DNA from: Symsagittifera roscoffensis | Taxonomy: Eukaryota > Xenacoelomorpha > Acoela > Convolutidae | Length of the DNA stretch: 64,000 nt | Assembly (NCBI RefSeq): GCF_963678635.1 | Contig: NC_087065.1 | Coordinates: forward strand, 30,260,252-30,324,251 | Direction of reading: 5' to 3' | The notes under the pieces: generated by a model | Told to the model about the DNA's origin: nothing | Database searches by the model: none | What the model saw: only the letters and a program-made list of their open reading frames with translations | Shown: positions 41,672-50,810 of the stretch, piece after piece | Numbering within the stretch: position 1 is the first letter of the stretch | How the letters are laid out: every line of letters starts with the position of its first letter | Made by a program: the position numbers and the translations under genes

Positions 41672-42181
41672 CATCCTCAGGGACTCGACAACCTCACCAA
41701 CCAAAGGAACCCCTTTTGATATTGTTTTTATGATACACGTTTTCGCGCGAACAACTCTAAAATTTCTCCTTTTTTGCTAAAATTTGGCGGCGGCGCAATG
41801 AGTTTTATCAAGATAGGGTCTTTGTAGAGTTTTGGAATCGCTAGGAAAATCAATTTGGTCAATCTATAAAAGGGAGAAAAAATTTTCACTATTTTTTTGA
41901 AAGTGAACCCTCCTCCCGAGAAGAAAATTTTAGATCCGCGGCTGATTTCCATTTGTTTCAAAGTCCATTACAATTTCTTAAATGTTTATTTTTCGTCTAT
42001 TCTTATTGATGAAACTCATTTTAAAATAGATTTAAATCGATTTAAAGCCATCTCTGTTTTTTGAAATCATTTTTCTCTCAAGAGTGATTATTTACGTCAA
42101 GAAATTAAACTCTGATGGAAACAATAAAAAATGATGATTAAATTTACTTGGGTGATAACTAAATCGGTTTCCTTTGCATAG
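41672..42181. other. End of the 29.7-kb receptor intron; further hAT-like debris and 3' splice site
   Basis: 41740-41945 resembles the hAT-like family (TTTGGCGGCGGCGCAATG, CTAGATCCGCGGCTGA-like end). No gene. The intron ends in TTTCCTTTGCATAG, AG at 42180-42181. Confidence 0.5.
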
Positions 42182-42353
42182 ACGGACGTGTTTGACGTGG
42201 GAAATTTCTCAACCATAGAGGCGCGTCTCTTCTTCGAGAGGAGATACAATGTGTTCTTCGTCCACGTGTACATCCCGGCTGCTCTGATTGTGCTGCTGTC
42301 TTGGATTGGGTTCTACATCCAGAGAAACGCCACACCTGCCAGGGCCTCAATTG
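42182..42353 (+). CDS. Cys-loop anion channel, exon with pre-M1 region, M1 and start of M2
   Basis: The exon of 172 nt enters in phase 0 (directly after the AGG of the previous exon) and leaves after the first base of a Gly codon, with donor ATTG/GTTAGA. It encodes FSTIEARLFFERRYNVFFVH, the beta10/pre-M1 segment; then the M1 helix (VYIPAALIVLLSWIGFYI) with the family's conserved Pro and W-x-x-F/Y pattern; then the M1-M2 linker ending in PARASIG. The Pro-Ala-Arg at positions -2' to 0' is the hallmark of anion-selective Cys-loop channels. Closest general type: GABA-A, glycine, glutamate or histamine-gated chloride channels of invertebrates; the ligand cannot be told from these exons. Confidence 0.95.
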
Positions 42354-42640
42354 GTTAGAAGCGCAATGATAAAACTACATGTTTTTCCATACCGAAGTGG
42401 GATTTTTTCTGTTTAAGTTTTCATTTAAACATTTTATTTCTATTTTATCTCTGGGCTGAAAAGTTTCTTAAAACTTTTTTTAAGCTCCGGTGACCTCAGG
42501 TTCATTCCAATTGGTTAACGGAACATTGACTTAATTTATACGATGCCCCATAAATCTACCTGAAAATTTTCGTTTAAACAATAAATCCACCACCTCCGTT
42601 TTGTTTTTCGTTCAAAACCATTAATAGTTTTTGTCGGTGC
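42354..42640. other. Receptor intron start; nothing seen
   Basis: AT-rich intron sequence directly after the donor site. No repeat or ORF recognised. Confidence 0.4.
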
Positions 42641-42647
42641 AAGCTCG

Positions 42648-43173
42648 TTGCATCACGCTCTAAAAAATCTAACTGCGTCACTCCGTAATCAACTTGTTGA
42701 TACTTATTTAGCCATACCCGGTCTAAGTCTTAACCCTAACACCGTTAACCCCCGTAAAACTGTACGACACTTATTTGAGTCATTTTATTTACAATCAACC
42801 AAATATGATGATCTGGCACGACATTATAAATAACTCAACTAGTAGACATCGCAGCAATTACTTCAACCCTTTGTCCGAAGATAAACTTGTAGCCATCCTA
42901 AAACGCTACCGAGCGAAAATTAGTGCTACCGCTTATTGTCATTGCAGCGGAACTGAGGAAACATTTGAAAAATTAAACAATTCATGTATTCTAACCATCA
43001 GTAGAGTCGATCACTTGATATCGAAACGTATGGCTAAGAATAAATGGTTGAGGAAGCAGTACTTGGCATTACACCAGCCTGATAAATTAGAGATCAAATT
43101 TTTCCAGATCTTTCGCAGACACGGCGAAAACATCAGAACAATTATTGCTAAGACTAAGAGAAAAAACGAATAA
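42648..43173 (+). pseudogene. Unrecognised ORF in two overlapping frames (about 170 codons)
   Basis: Frame one (42648-42833, 61 codons) and frame two (42775-43173, 132 codons) overlap and together look like one frameshifted coding sequence. Codon composition is more balanced than the surrounding intron. The second part is basic with helical character, for example RVDHLISKRMAKNKWLRKQY, and ends KTKRKNE. No domain recognised. It lies just before the BEL/Pao Gag remnants and could belong to that or another decayed element. Confidence 0.4.
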
Positions 43174-43599
43174 GAAGCAACGTACGCTCTCTAAGCAATG
43201 CACTCTCTTAGTCAAATCGCAGGGGCACATAGCCGAGGTATATAGGTATTTAGCTTGGCCTTGTAGTGGTGGTATAAGTTGATGCAGTTATGTTACAGTG
43301 CTTTAATGTCGTTTTGTTTATTTTTTTTGTACTGAATTAAGTTTTGAAACGTTCCTTTCTTTAATTGTAATTTCACACCTTAACAGTTTGTCTCAATGAA
43401 AGAGGAATTAGGCCTGAAAGTATAAAAGCTTATTGAGTCTAGGCGTAACTTCAATATTGAGCTCCTCAATAATCAGAAACATTTTTAAGAAGCCATAGAG
43501 AACAAAAAACGAAAAATAATTGTGACAACTACATTCAGAACTCAAATGTCTTCCTGGAAAAGTCTTTTTCAAAATGATGAGATAAAACAAATGGCGGAA

Positions 43600-44264
43600 A
43601 AGGTTACTAAAATAGATGAGACTTAGGAGGAATTGGAACAGTGGCTTGACCTGGTGACAAAGAGACACGATGAGGTAATTCAGAAAGCTAGAAGCTATGT
43701 AGGATCTAAAGAAATATTGAGGTTCGTTTCATCGCGTTCGGGGAAGTGGTTTTCTCGAAGGGTTCCGAAAAACTTCGAAGTTCACATTGGTCTTGAGTCT
43801 CAGGTCACAGTAAAACAAGCTAAATGATTTCCAGTCAACGGAAAAAAGAGTTGTTGTCGGCTAAGTTAAGATTAGAAGAGATTGAGAGACAAAATGAAGC
43901 GTCAACGCGCCTACTAGAAATCAAAAAAAAAATTGAAAGAAGTACAAATCCGCGAGGAGACTAGAAAAAAACCTTTAACTGAGTTGAAGGAAGACCTGTT
44001 TGCCTGACTTTCTTGACCTGTTTGCTAGCTCGGTAAGCTCTAACAGAGAAATAGCAGATAATTGCAAAGAAACTGGGGTTGATAATGTGCCGAGTTTGAA
44101 TCCTGTAGTAACCGTAACCGAACCGACCGCATATACTTTTGGTTTGAATACGGTTCTCTATAATGCCCCAGTGCATTTCGTTCTTGTGTGTAACGCCCAG
44201 TTAGGTGGCTTGTCTTCTAAGATGGTGCATGGGGCTGAAGTATCCCCCATGATTACTAAATAAT
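43600..44264 (+). pseudogene. BEL/Pao Gag, N-terminal part
   Basis: Fragments include EELEQWLDLVTKRHDEVIQK, then a coiled-coil-like KLRLEEIERQNEASTRLLEI (about 43860-43925), interrupted by stops and frameshifts. The last open piece (44000-44263) begins in FLDLFASSVSSNREI. Leucine/Glu/Lys heptads in front of the DUF1759 core are usual in BEL/Pao Gag. Confidence 0.6.
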
Positions 44265-44880
44265 TTTTACAGCTTGCTGCCGGCACCAAGACTCGGCAAA
44301 ATATCGGCTAATGTGGCTCGAAGTTAAATCAAGCTATATCACAACCACACCGATGCAAATGAGTCTTAGTTTTTAGAAGCAAATGAGTCTTAATGCTGAG
44401 CACGCCGCAACTGCTAGTTTTGAAATGGTGTACCTTCTTATAAGAATTTACCTCCTCATGCTGTAGTTGTTCCGGCAGTACGCCATGTAGGTCATCGCAC
44501 CTACTTCAGTCAGTTTTTCAACCCGAACCTCGAATGATGGTTCCCTGCAACCGCAACACCGACCCCCCTTACTTTGCAACCCTTTAATTATCGCACGTAT
44601 CTGAGGCAGTAACAACTGATGCCCCTCCAAAATCCGTTAAATTTCTCTACAAAAACGTTGGAGCATTTTACGATTTCAGTCAGCCACACGAGCAAGTACC
44701 CTTGCAATCATCGATTGCACCGGTTACTCAATGCTCGTCCGGTCATCGGCTGAACTTTAGAATCCAGCCGAACCGTGCGTATACCAACCTGTCACGAATT
44801 ATGTCAATCCTCCGCCGCAATCGATATTCGTTCGAAACTTAGCCGAAGTGTTGGTAACGAACAGAATGATCCGTTACCCG
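44265..44880. other. Gag linker region, no readable frame
   Basis: Between recognised Gag pieces; probably the low-complexity Gag linker (Pro, Tyr and Gln codons are seen in broken frames), but nothing can be supported in detail. Confidence 0.3.
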
Positions 44881-44884
44881 TTTA

Positions 44885-45490
44885 TAAATTTTCAAAGTAT
44901 GATGGTAATCCGTTGGAATGGCATGACTAGATGGGCCAGTTTTGGAGTGCGACTGATTATCAATGGTTTCTTTCGGACGACGTCCAGCCTACGCACCTTA
45001 GAACACATATAACTGGGGAAGCTATGTTAGTAATAGCGGGCTTTGCGTATTCAGGTCGAATGTACAGATATCCACTAACGGTTTTTGAAGGAAAGCTTAG
45101 GCAACCTCAGACCGTCGCAAGTTCCCACATCGAAAAACTTAATATCATTCCATCAGTGAAAACACACAATTCGGAAACCAATATTAATAGGTCGCTTGTG
45201 TTATTTCAAGTCTCATTGATGTGTTTCGATTGTTGTCATATGGGCAGGATCTGAATTGAACCGCCGTCTTGCATGAAGCTTAAAGTAAATTGCTTCCGAA
45301 TTTGAAGGAGTCTTGGTCACTCTACACGGTCAAGCGTAATTTTTATCGCCCTAATCTCCTTGAGTACAATGAGTGGTTGAAAGAAAAGGCCGAAACGCAT
45401 GAGCATTTGCAAAGATTTTCTTGTAAATCAAAACCCGAGGAAACCGTCGAGACAAAAACTATCAACTACCAAAGCCGAACAAGGTAGAAT
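44885..45490 (+). pseudogene. BEL/Pao Gag core (DUF1759-like)
   Basis: Starts with YDGNPLEWHD (about 44899), followed after one stop by MGQFWSATDYQWFLSDD, THLRTHITGEAMLVIAGFAYSG and KLRQPQTVASSHIEKL, all signature phrases of DUF1759. After a frame change it continues LKESWSLYTVKRN and LLEYNEWLKEKAETHEHL (45297-45400). Two stops and at least one frameshift inactivate it. Confidence 0.8.
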
Positions 45491-45830
45491 ATCCTCCCTT
45501 CCTTGCCCGCACTGCGCTGGTAGATATCCGCTATGGGGATACAGGGTTTTCAGGGAAAAAGACTCTATTCAAAGGCCAAAATTTTCCGCGGAGAAAACAG
45601 TCTGTTTCTCCTGTCCCCAAGCGGACCGCGTCTTCCCCAATTCCCCGAAAGCTAGGAATTGCTGGAAACCAGAGTGCAAAAGCACGCATAATGCCCTCTT
45701 GCATGGTGCAGACTGCACTTTTCCTCATCGAAAGGAAGAAAAGAGTCTTTTACTGGAAAAGCTCTGGCGGATATATCAATTTCGTAGTGTTTCGCATCCA
45801 CGCAGGACGGTAAAGTTCTTCTCCAGGTGA
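45455..45830 (+). pseudogene. BEL/Pao Gag zinc-knuckle tail
   Basis: The frame 45399-45830 contains three Cys clusters: CPHCAGRYPLWGYRVF, VCFSCPQ and CWKPECKSTHNALLHG. These correspond to the paired zinc knuckles and the CxxxHxxLLHG motif at the end of BEL/Pao Gag. A His and some Cys ligands of the second knuckle are degraded. Confidence 0.75.
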
Positions 45831-46210
45831 TTGGGTTTAATGTTTCATCTTAGACAAAAACCGATAACGCCCTCGCCTCGTCTTGTGTGATTCTCCTTGC
45901 TTTCCGCAACCTTGGCCATCTGAACTTCTCAGGGAAAAGTTGATTTGACCCCAAATAACTATAATTCAACGGATTATCTTTCGACTTAGTTAGTCGAGGT
46001 CACACTATCCGCTCACTTAAATAACATCGGCTATATCTTCAGTTTAACCGCTGACGTGAAGGTTGAATTTAATGTTACATCTCAAAAGGTTGATTTTCCC
46101 TCCCATCAAGAAAATTATCTATACCTGGAACCAATAAAGCGAGTTTGATAAAGTTATTCGGACATCTAAATGGTTATAAGTCAGGACTGTTATCATCACA
46201 GACACCCGCT
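45831..46210. other. Expected BEL/Pao protease position, not readable
   Basis: The aspartic protease of the element should lie here. I find only multiply interrupted frames and no D-[ST]-G motif. Confidence 0.3.
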
Positions 46211-47565
46211 CGATTATATTCATAAAAGTTACGAGGTCAAACTAAGCATTGGATAGGCGCACAGTTTTGGGTCTGTATGTTCCTGGATTCCATAGACAAA
46301 CTTTTAAACATAATTCAAATTGTCAGTGGAATCCACTTACAAAACTTCCGTGGATTCCGCGTACAAATACATGTAACGTAATTTTTGTCGGCACAATTGT
46401 TGTGCCGCGGATTCCACAACAAGCGAAAAAAGCTATTTGTTCTGGATTCCGCAACTGCCAGTGGATTCCACTAAATGTAGATGGAATCTGCAAATGACAG
46501 TAGAATCCGCAAAATTTGTAAATTGTAAGCGGAGTCAGAATTTTGTCTATTATTGAACTTGCATATGAACAATGAAAAACTGGAGCTGAGATTTTTATCT
46601 CTAGCAATGCGGAATTTAAAGGCAAGGAGGTAACCATTGTCAGCGGAATCCACCAACGAATCTCAAAACATTTGTTAACTAAATTGGTGGATGTCAGCTT
46701 TATGTACTTTGGAAACACAACACCAAATAAATTCATTTTTTGGAATCATTGGGTTGAGAGTGTACGGTAGTATAACACTCATCGTATCGCCACTTTAGGT
46801 TAGTATTTTGGATTGCGTCAAACCCAAATACTGATGTTGGAAGCATAAAGCCGAATAAAATTATTATTTTTAGCCATTGGATTGAGATTGTTTGGAAAAA
46901 TAACATTTAGCATATCGCCTAGTTAGGTCAGTATTTGTGATTGCGAGAAACCCAAATAATGGTTTTGGAAGCTTAAAACCGAATAAACTATTTATTTGTA
47001 GTCCATTGCTTGAGAGTGTTTGGAAAGACAACGCACATCATATCGTCGATTAAGGTCGGTATTTGAGATTGCATCAGTATTTGGGATCGAAGTTCACATC
47101 GAAGTAGGTCAGTATTTGGGATCGGTCAGTAATTGGGATCGATGTTCAGTAGGTCATTAATTGGGATCGAAGTTGAGATTGGCAGGGTTTGAGATCGAAT
47201 TTGGGTTGACAGGAACAGAGACCAAACGTTTCAACTGGTTGTAGAAACTGGATATAGTAACTGAGAATGATTTTTCTAAACGCTATACTTTTGAGATTGA
47301 GTTCTAAACGCTATACTACACATTTACATATATTTAAACGGAATCCGCAAACAAATTGCGGATTCCACTTACACGTTGCGGATTCCGCTTACAGTTGCGG
47401 AATCCGCAACAGCTAAATTTAACTATACAATTGTCTTATTATTTGTTTTTGGATTCAACAAACTGTTCTGAATTTCGCAAGTACGGTTGCGGATTTTGGT
47501 CTGCTGCAGAGTCCGCTTACAATGCACAGAATGCACAGTTTGTCCACGTAATGAAGCGGATCTGA
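46211..47565. repeat. Dispersed GGATTCCGC-type repeat inserted in the BEL/Pao element
   Basis: Three parts are seen. First, 46280-46680 carries many GGATTCC(GC)/GCGGAATCC motifs. Second, three tandem units of about 125 bp start near 46745, 46875 and 46999 (CCATTG(G/C)TTGAGAGTG ... AAACCCAAATA). Third, 47040-47230 is a GGGATCGAAGTT array, followed to 47560 by GCGGATTCCGC-rich sequence ending in AATGCACAGAATGCACAG. The last two parts match 9.8-10.44 kb in the same order. Confidence 0.75.
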
Positions 47566-48175
47566 AAACTCCAATGGCTGTTCGTCTGCCGGTAAGATGG
47601 GTTTTGAGTGGCCCACTCCTTTTATCGTCTGGGTTGTTGTCAAAATGTTTCAAATGCAATGCCAAAGACATGTAATTTGTTAGCCAAGTTGAAGCGTGGT
47701 ATGAGTTGGAAAAGTATGGCACATACAAACAAGCTGATGCTCGTTCTTCAACCGATCAGCGATCGTATATCCTTCTTCTTGAATTAACAACATAACATGA
47801 TGGTGAACAGTACTGGGTAGGAATAGCAGTTCCTTAATCAACAATTACTACTCAGCGCTGTAAAAGTTCAAGACGCTTGAAAAACGGCTCGACAAAGATA
47901 GTTGTTCAAGGAGTGAATACACTGAGACAAAAAAGGACCTCGATAAAAGTTATGTCGTTCCGGTTAAGCCGAACGATACGCATCTCCGCTCCGCCCTGCC
48001 CGTGAATTTTATTTACCCCACCATGCTGTCCTCAACCCAAAGAAGCCAGGTATGGTTCGTCAGGTTGTAAATGGCGCGTCACTGTTTCACGGCCACTCTT
48101 TAAACAAGTCTTTGCTCGTTGGGCCTGACTTATTGCAAAATTTGTTATACATATGTTTCGGGATAGCTCGCAAGA
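47566..48175 (+). pseudogene. BEL/Pao Pol: connection region and N-terminal reverse transcriptase
   Basis: Pieces read PVRWVLSGPLLLSSGLLS (47590-47645), QVEAWYELEKYGTYKQADAR (about 47683-47740), and, after broken sequence, FYLPHHAVLNPKKPGMVRQV (48007 on) running into NGASLFHGHSLNKSLLVGPD and LLQNLLY. These are conserved landmarks before the RT palm. Sequence then jumps near 48155 to the RNase H region, so the catalytic YMDD-type palm is deleted. Confidence 0.8.
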
Positions 48176-48430
48176 AGGGTTTTGCGCTGTTGGTTTCCTT
48201 CGTGCCGGGATTATTGAGACTCAAAAAAAATAGATTGGCGTTTGTTTTTGGTAAAGCAAGGGTAGCACCAATGAAGGCTTTGTCCATTCCGGAGCTGGAA
48301 TTGCAGGCAGCCTTGCTTGCATCTAGGTTGAAGGAAGGTATACTCCGAGCACCGTCAATTGATGTAACCCACACCGTTTTTTGAACTCATAGCACCACGG
48401 TGTTACAATGGCTTCATTAAGTCGATAAAT
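48150..48430 (+). pseudogene. BEL/Pao Pol: RNase H-like fragment
   Basis: Broken frames read FRDSSQEGFCAVGFLRAG (about 48157) and then FVFGKARVAPMKALSIPELE and LQAALLASRLKEGI (48242-48345), the typical segment with the conserved acidic residues of the Pao-type RNase H. A stop at 48382 follows. Interrupted by at least one frameshift. Confidence 0.8.
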
Positions 48431-48835
48431 TAACAATGTTTCTTGCAAACCGTATTTGTGAAAAAAAAACTCGCCACTGTGGATCAATGTTTCCATGTAA
48501 AAACTGGAGATAATCTCGCAGACACTGGGACACTGGGATGCACACATTATTAACTGTGAAGGATATTTTTTTTGGTTGAACCCCAATAGTTCCAAGTTGA
48601 GTTCAAACAGATTAAATCTGGCATACCCGTATAAGGTGATTTATCGGCCTAGGTGGCATCATTCGAACCACGAGACGTTTTCAACGCTTAGCCGAAATAA
48701 ATTTTGAAACTAAGCATCCCATCATCATAGATTTTTGTCACTTCGTAAATATTGAAATATTGAAAAAAATCTTCTGAGGCATCTGTACTTTGCCCACAAT
48801 CATCAACACTTGGAAAATTTGCGGTCCATAGCACA
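48431..48835. other. Linker between RNase H and integrase, unreadable
   Basis: Only stop-riddled frames; some phrases (LANRICE-like near 48445) suggest continuing RNase H, but nothing more can be supported. Confidence 0.3.
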
Positions 48836-49860
48836 TATGGGGTTTGTGGTTTTGGGTGTGCGAGCTGCTTTTCGGTGCAATTGAAAGACGATGTTTTGTT
48901 TGCAAGCCAAGCCAGCCAAGCACAGTACATCCTATGTTGTCAGACCTATCTGTCGAACGGCTTGGTTACCGCCATCGGCCTTTCAGTAAAGGGGTGTGGA
49001 TTAGTTTGGTCCAATTCACGTGACTATTGACCGCAGTAGTGAAAAAAAATGGGCTTTTCTGTCCACCTGCAACAATCCCCGTGCCGCGCACATAGAAGCT
49101 GTTCCATCTATGGAAACCGAATTTTGCAAAATGGGAATTGCGTAAAAAACTTTGCATCATTATGCTTTGCGTAGAAAACTGGAACAGACCGGCTTCCGCA
49201 TTGTTAGTTCATAAAGAGATTAAATGGTAATACAATCATCTGGCGCGCTGCATCATGGTAGGTCTTGGGAAAGATTAGTGAGCAGTTGCAAACGCGTCTT
49301 CTACGCAATCAGTGGAATTTGTGATCATTGAACTAACCGATGAGGTATTGTCGACCACGTTTTGTTTAGTGGAGGAATCATTAAAGGCACGTCCAATAAC
49401 GTCTGTTGGTCCCTATTCAACTAAATCGGAAACTTTAACGACTAACCATTTTCTCTTGGGTACGCACTCTGTTAGCTTTCCGTCGCTAACACTTGATGCA
49501 AGTTTTAACCGCCGAAAGCGCTTTGTGAAAGCACAAGCTCATCCAAACTCTACTTGGCAGCGTTGGCTTAAGGGGAATGTCCCTTTCTTGACTTCTTGAA
49601 CAAGCGCTCAAAGTGGCATGCCGATTCGAACCGCGAGTTACAAACTGGTGATCTCGTCTGGATTGTCGATTCCAGCAGCCCTCATGGGCACTACCCTTAG
49701 GTCCATTAACTTAACTGCTTTGCACTACGGCAAAGATAATGTCGCTCGCTCCGCAACCATTAAGACCCTATCGAGCCAATTAGTAAGACCCTTCGTTAAA
49801 ACTGCTCAGGTTTTCGACTCTCCGAAGCGTGACAGTGCTGCTGAGAAAATATAGTAAATT
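48836..49860 (+). pseudogene. BEL/Pao integrase remnants
   Basis: Broken frames carry LSVERLGYRHRPFSK (about 48943), VTIDRSSEKKWAF-like sequence, IEAVPSMETEFCKMGIA (about 49095-49145) and SWERLVSS-CKRVFYAISG (49268-49310). A cleaner frame 49312-49599 reads VLSTTFCLVEESLKARPI and FLLGTHSVSFPSL. The last piece, 49618-49854, gives the C-terminal ARSATIKTLSSQLVRPFVK. The order matches the BEL/Pao integrase from core to C-terminal domain. Confidence 0.8.
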
Positions 49861-49904
49861 AGGAACAAATGCATTACACAAGTTTGAGCTATACTTGCAT
49901 GCAT

Positions 49905-49975
49905 GGACAATAGCCGAGGGCATACACAGTGCATCCCGGCAGGTTCGGCGCAGGTTCGAATCCCGTCTAGGCCAT
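49905..49975 (+). repeat. tRNA-like sequence (SINE head or tRNA relic)
   Basis: TAGCCGAGGGC (about 49911) resembles a Pol III A box, and GGTTCGAATCCC (about 49953) is a near-perfect B box. The string ends CTAGGCCA, as a tRNA 3' end would. The T-stem pairs at four of five positions. A complete cloverleaf is not evident, so a tRNA-derived SINE head is more likely than a functional tRNA gene. A diverged relative lies at 50690-50765. Confidence 0.45.
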
Positions 49976-50639
49976 TTCCTTTCTAAAACTCAGATATGGG
50001 CCGAACTTGACGGGACATTAAATTATGCTCAGTAATCGGCTTCGAACCCCGCAAAAAGCTTCTTCTGTTTTCTCTGGTTGATTAGTCTGTTTCATAAAAC
50101 GGCTTTGGCCGATTTTGATTGACTGGTTTGCCTTTGTTTTGCCAAATTGGAAACGCACTCAACAGGCTTACTATCGGTGCTTTTTATCCAAATTTACTTC
50201 CAGACAATTACAAAAAAGTCTTTCCTTTAGGTTTTTAGAAAAAGAGCAGCAATGGTGCAATACTCTTGCTAAAGTCCAAAACAAAATGATGCAAGTACAG
50301 CATTTGTACCTGCCTTTTTTGAGGTTTTTGTCCGACCTTCGAAGCAATTTTGACACAGTTTTTTTTTCATGTCATCTGAAAGCTGAAATTGGAAAAAGTT
50401 TCTCATGTGTGATCAATTTTTGTAAAATTATGTCTGTTTGACTTAATTTTTTTTGAACGAGTAGTCTCTGCGCCTTTTTGATGCAGCCGAAATTCGGTTT
50501 GAAGAACAGAAAATATTCTTAGTTTTTTGTATTTTTCTATTGAAAATACGATCGTATAGAATCTTAACGAGATACGTAACATTAGGCTCTCGCCATCTCA
50601 TCTAGCATAACCGTGAAAATTGTGTCACATTTTTAAATT
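49976..50639. other. No gene seen between the tRNA-like copies
   Basis: The 108-codon ORF 50115-50441 is Phe/Leu/Gln-rich and has no recognised domain; its antisense shadow likewise. Nothing else supportable. Confidence 0.35.
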
Positions 50640-50810
50640 TTTGCTGAGAAAAAGTAAATTGAGAATAAGTTTGAACTATGGTTTCATACAAAACAAGGAC
50701 AGTAGCCGCCGTGCGTATACACCCGGCGGAATCGGCGCTTCTTTGCAGCCTGACTAGGAAACTTCCTTTCTAAAATTCTAATACGCGCCAAACTTGACGA
50801 GACACCAATT
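50640..50810 (+). repeat. Second, diverged copy of the tRNA-like repeat
   Basis: It aligns with 49850-50035 through GAGAAAA-AGTAAATT, GACAGTAGCCG, CCGGC(G)GAATCGGCGC, TTTCCTTTCTAAAA and AACTTGACG(G/A)GACA. The B box is degraded. The two copies are about 790 bp apart. Confidence 0.5.

Larger units (their letters stand above)
43390..49860 (+). mobile_element. Decayed BEL/Pao LTR retrotransposon (gag-pol order preserved)
   Basis: Recognisable pieces appear in the canonical BEL/Pao order: Gag coiled-coil N-terminus (43.6-44.0 kb), DUF1759-type Gag core (44.88-45.48 kb), Gag zinc-knuckle tail (45.46-45.76 kb), connection domain and N-terminal RT (47.57-48.17 kb), RNase H region (48.15-48.42 kb) and integrase (48.84-49.86 kb). 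Frames shift and stop repeatedly, and the RT catalytic core is absent. The element is interrupted at about 46.2-47.57 kb by a dispersed repeat. I could not identify LTRs. It lies in sense orientation in the second visible receptor intron. Confidence 0.85.
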
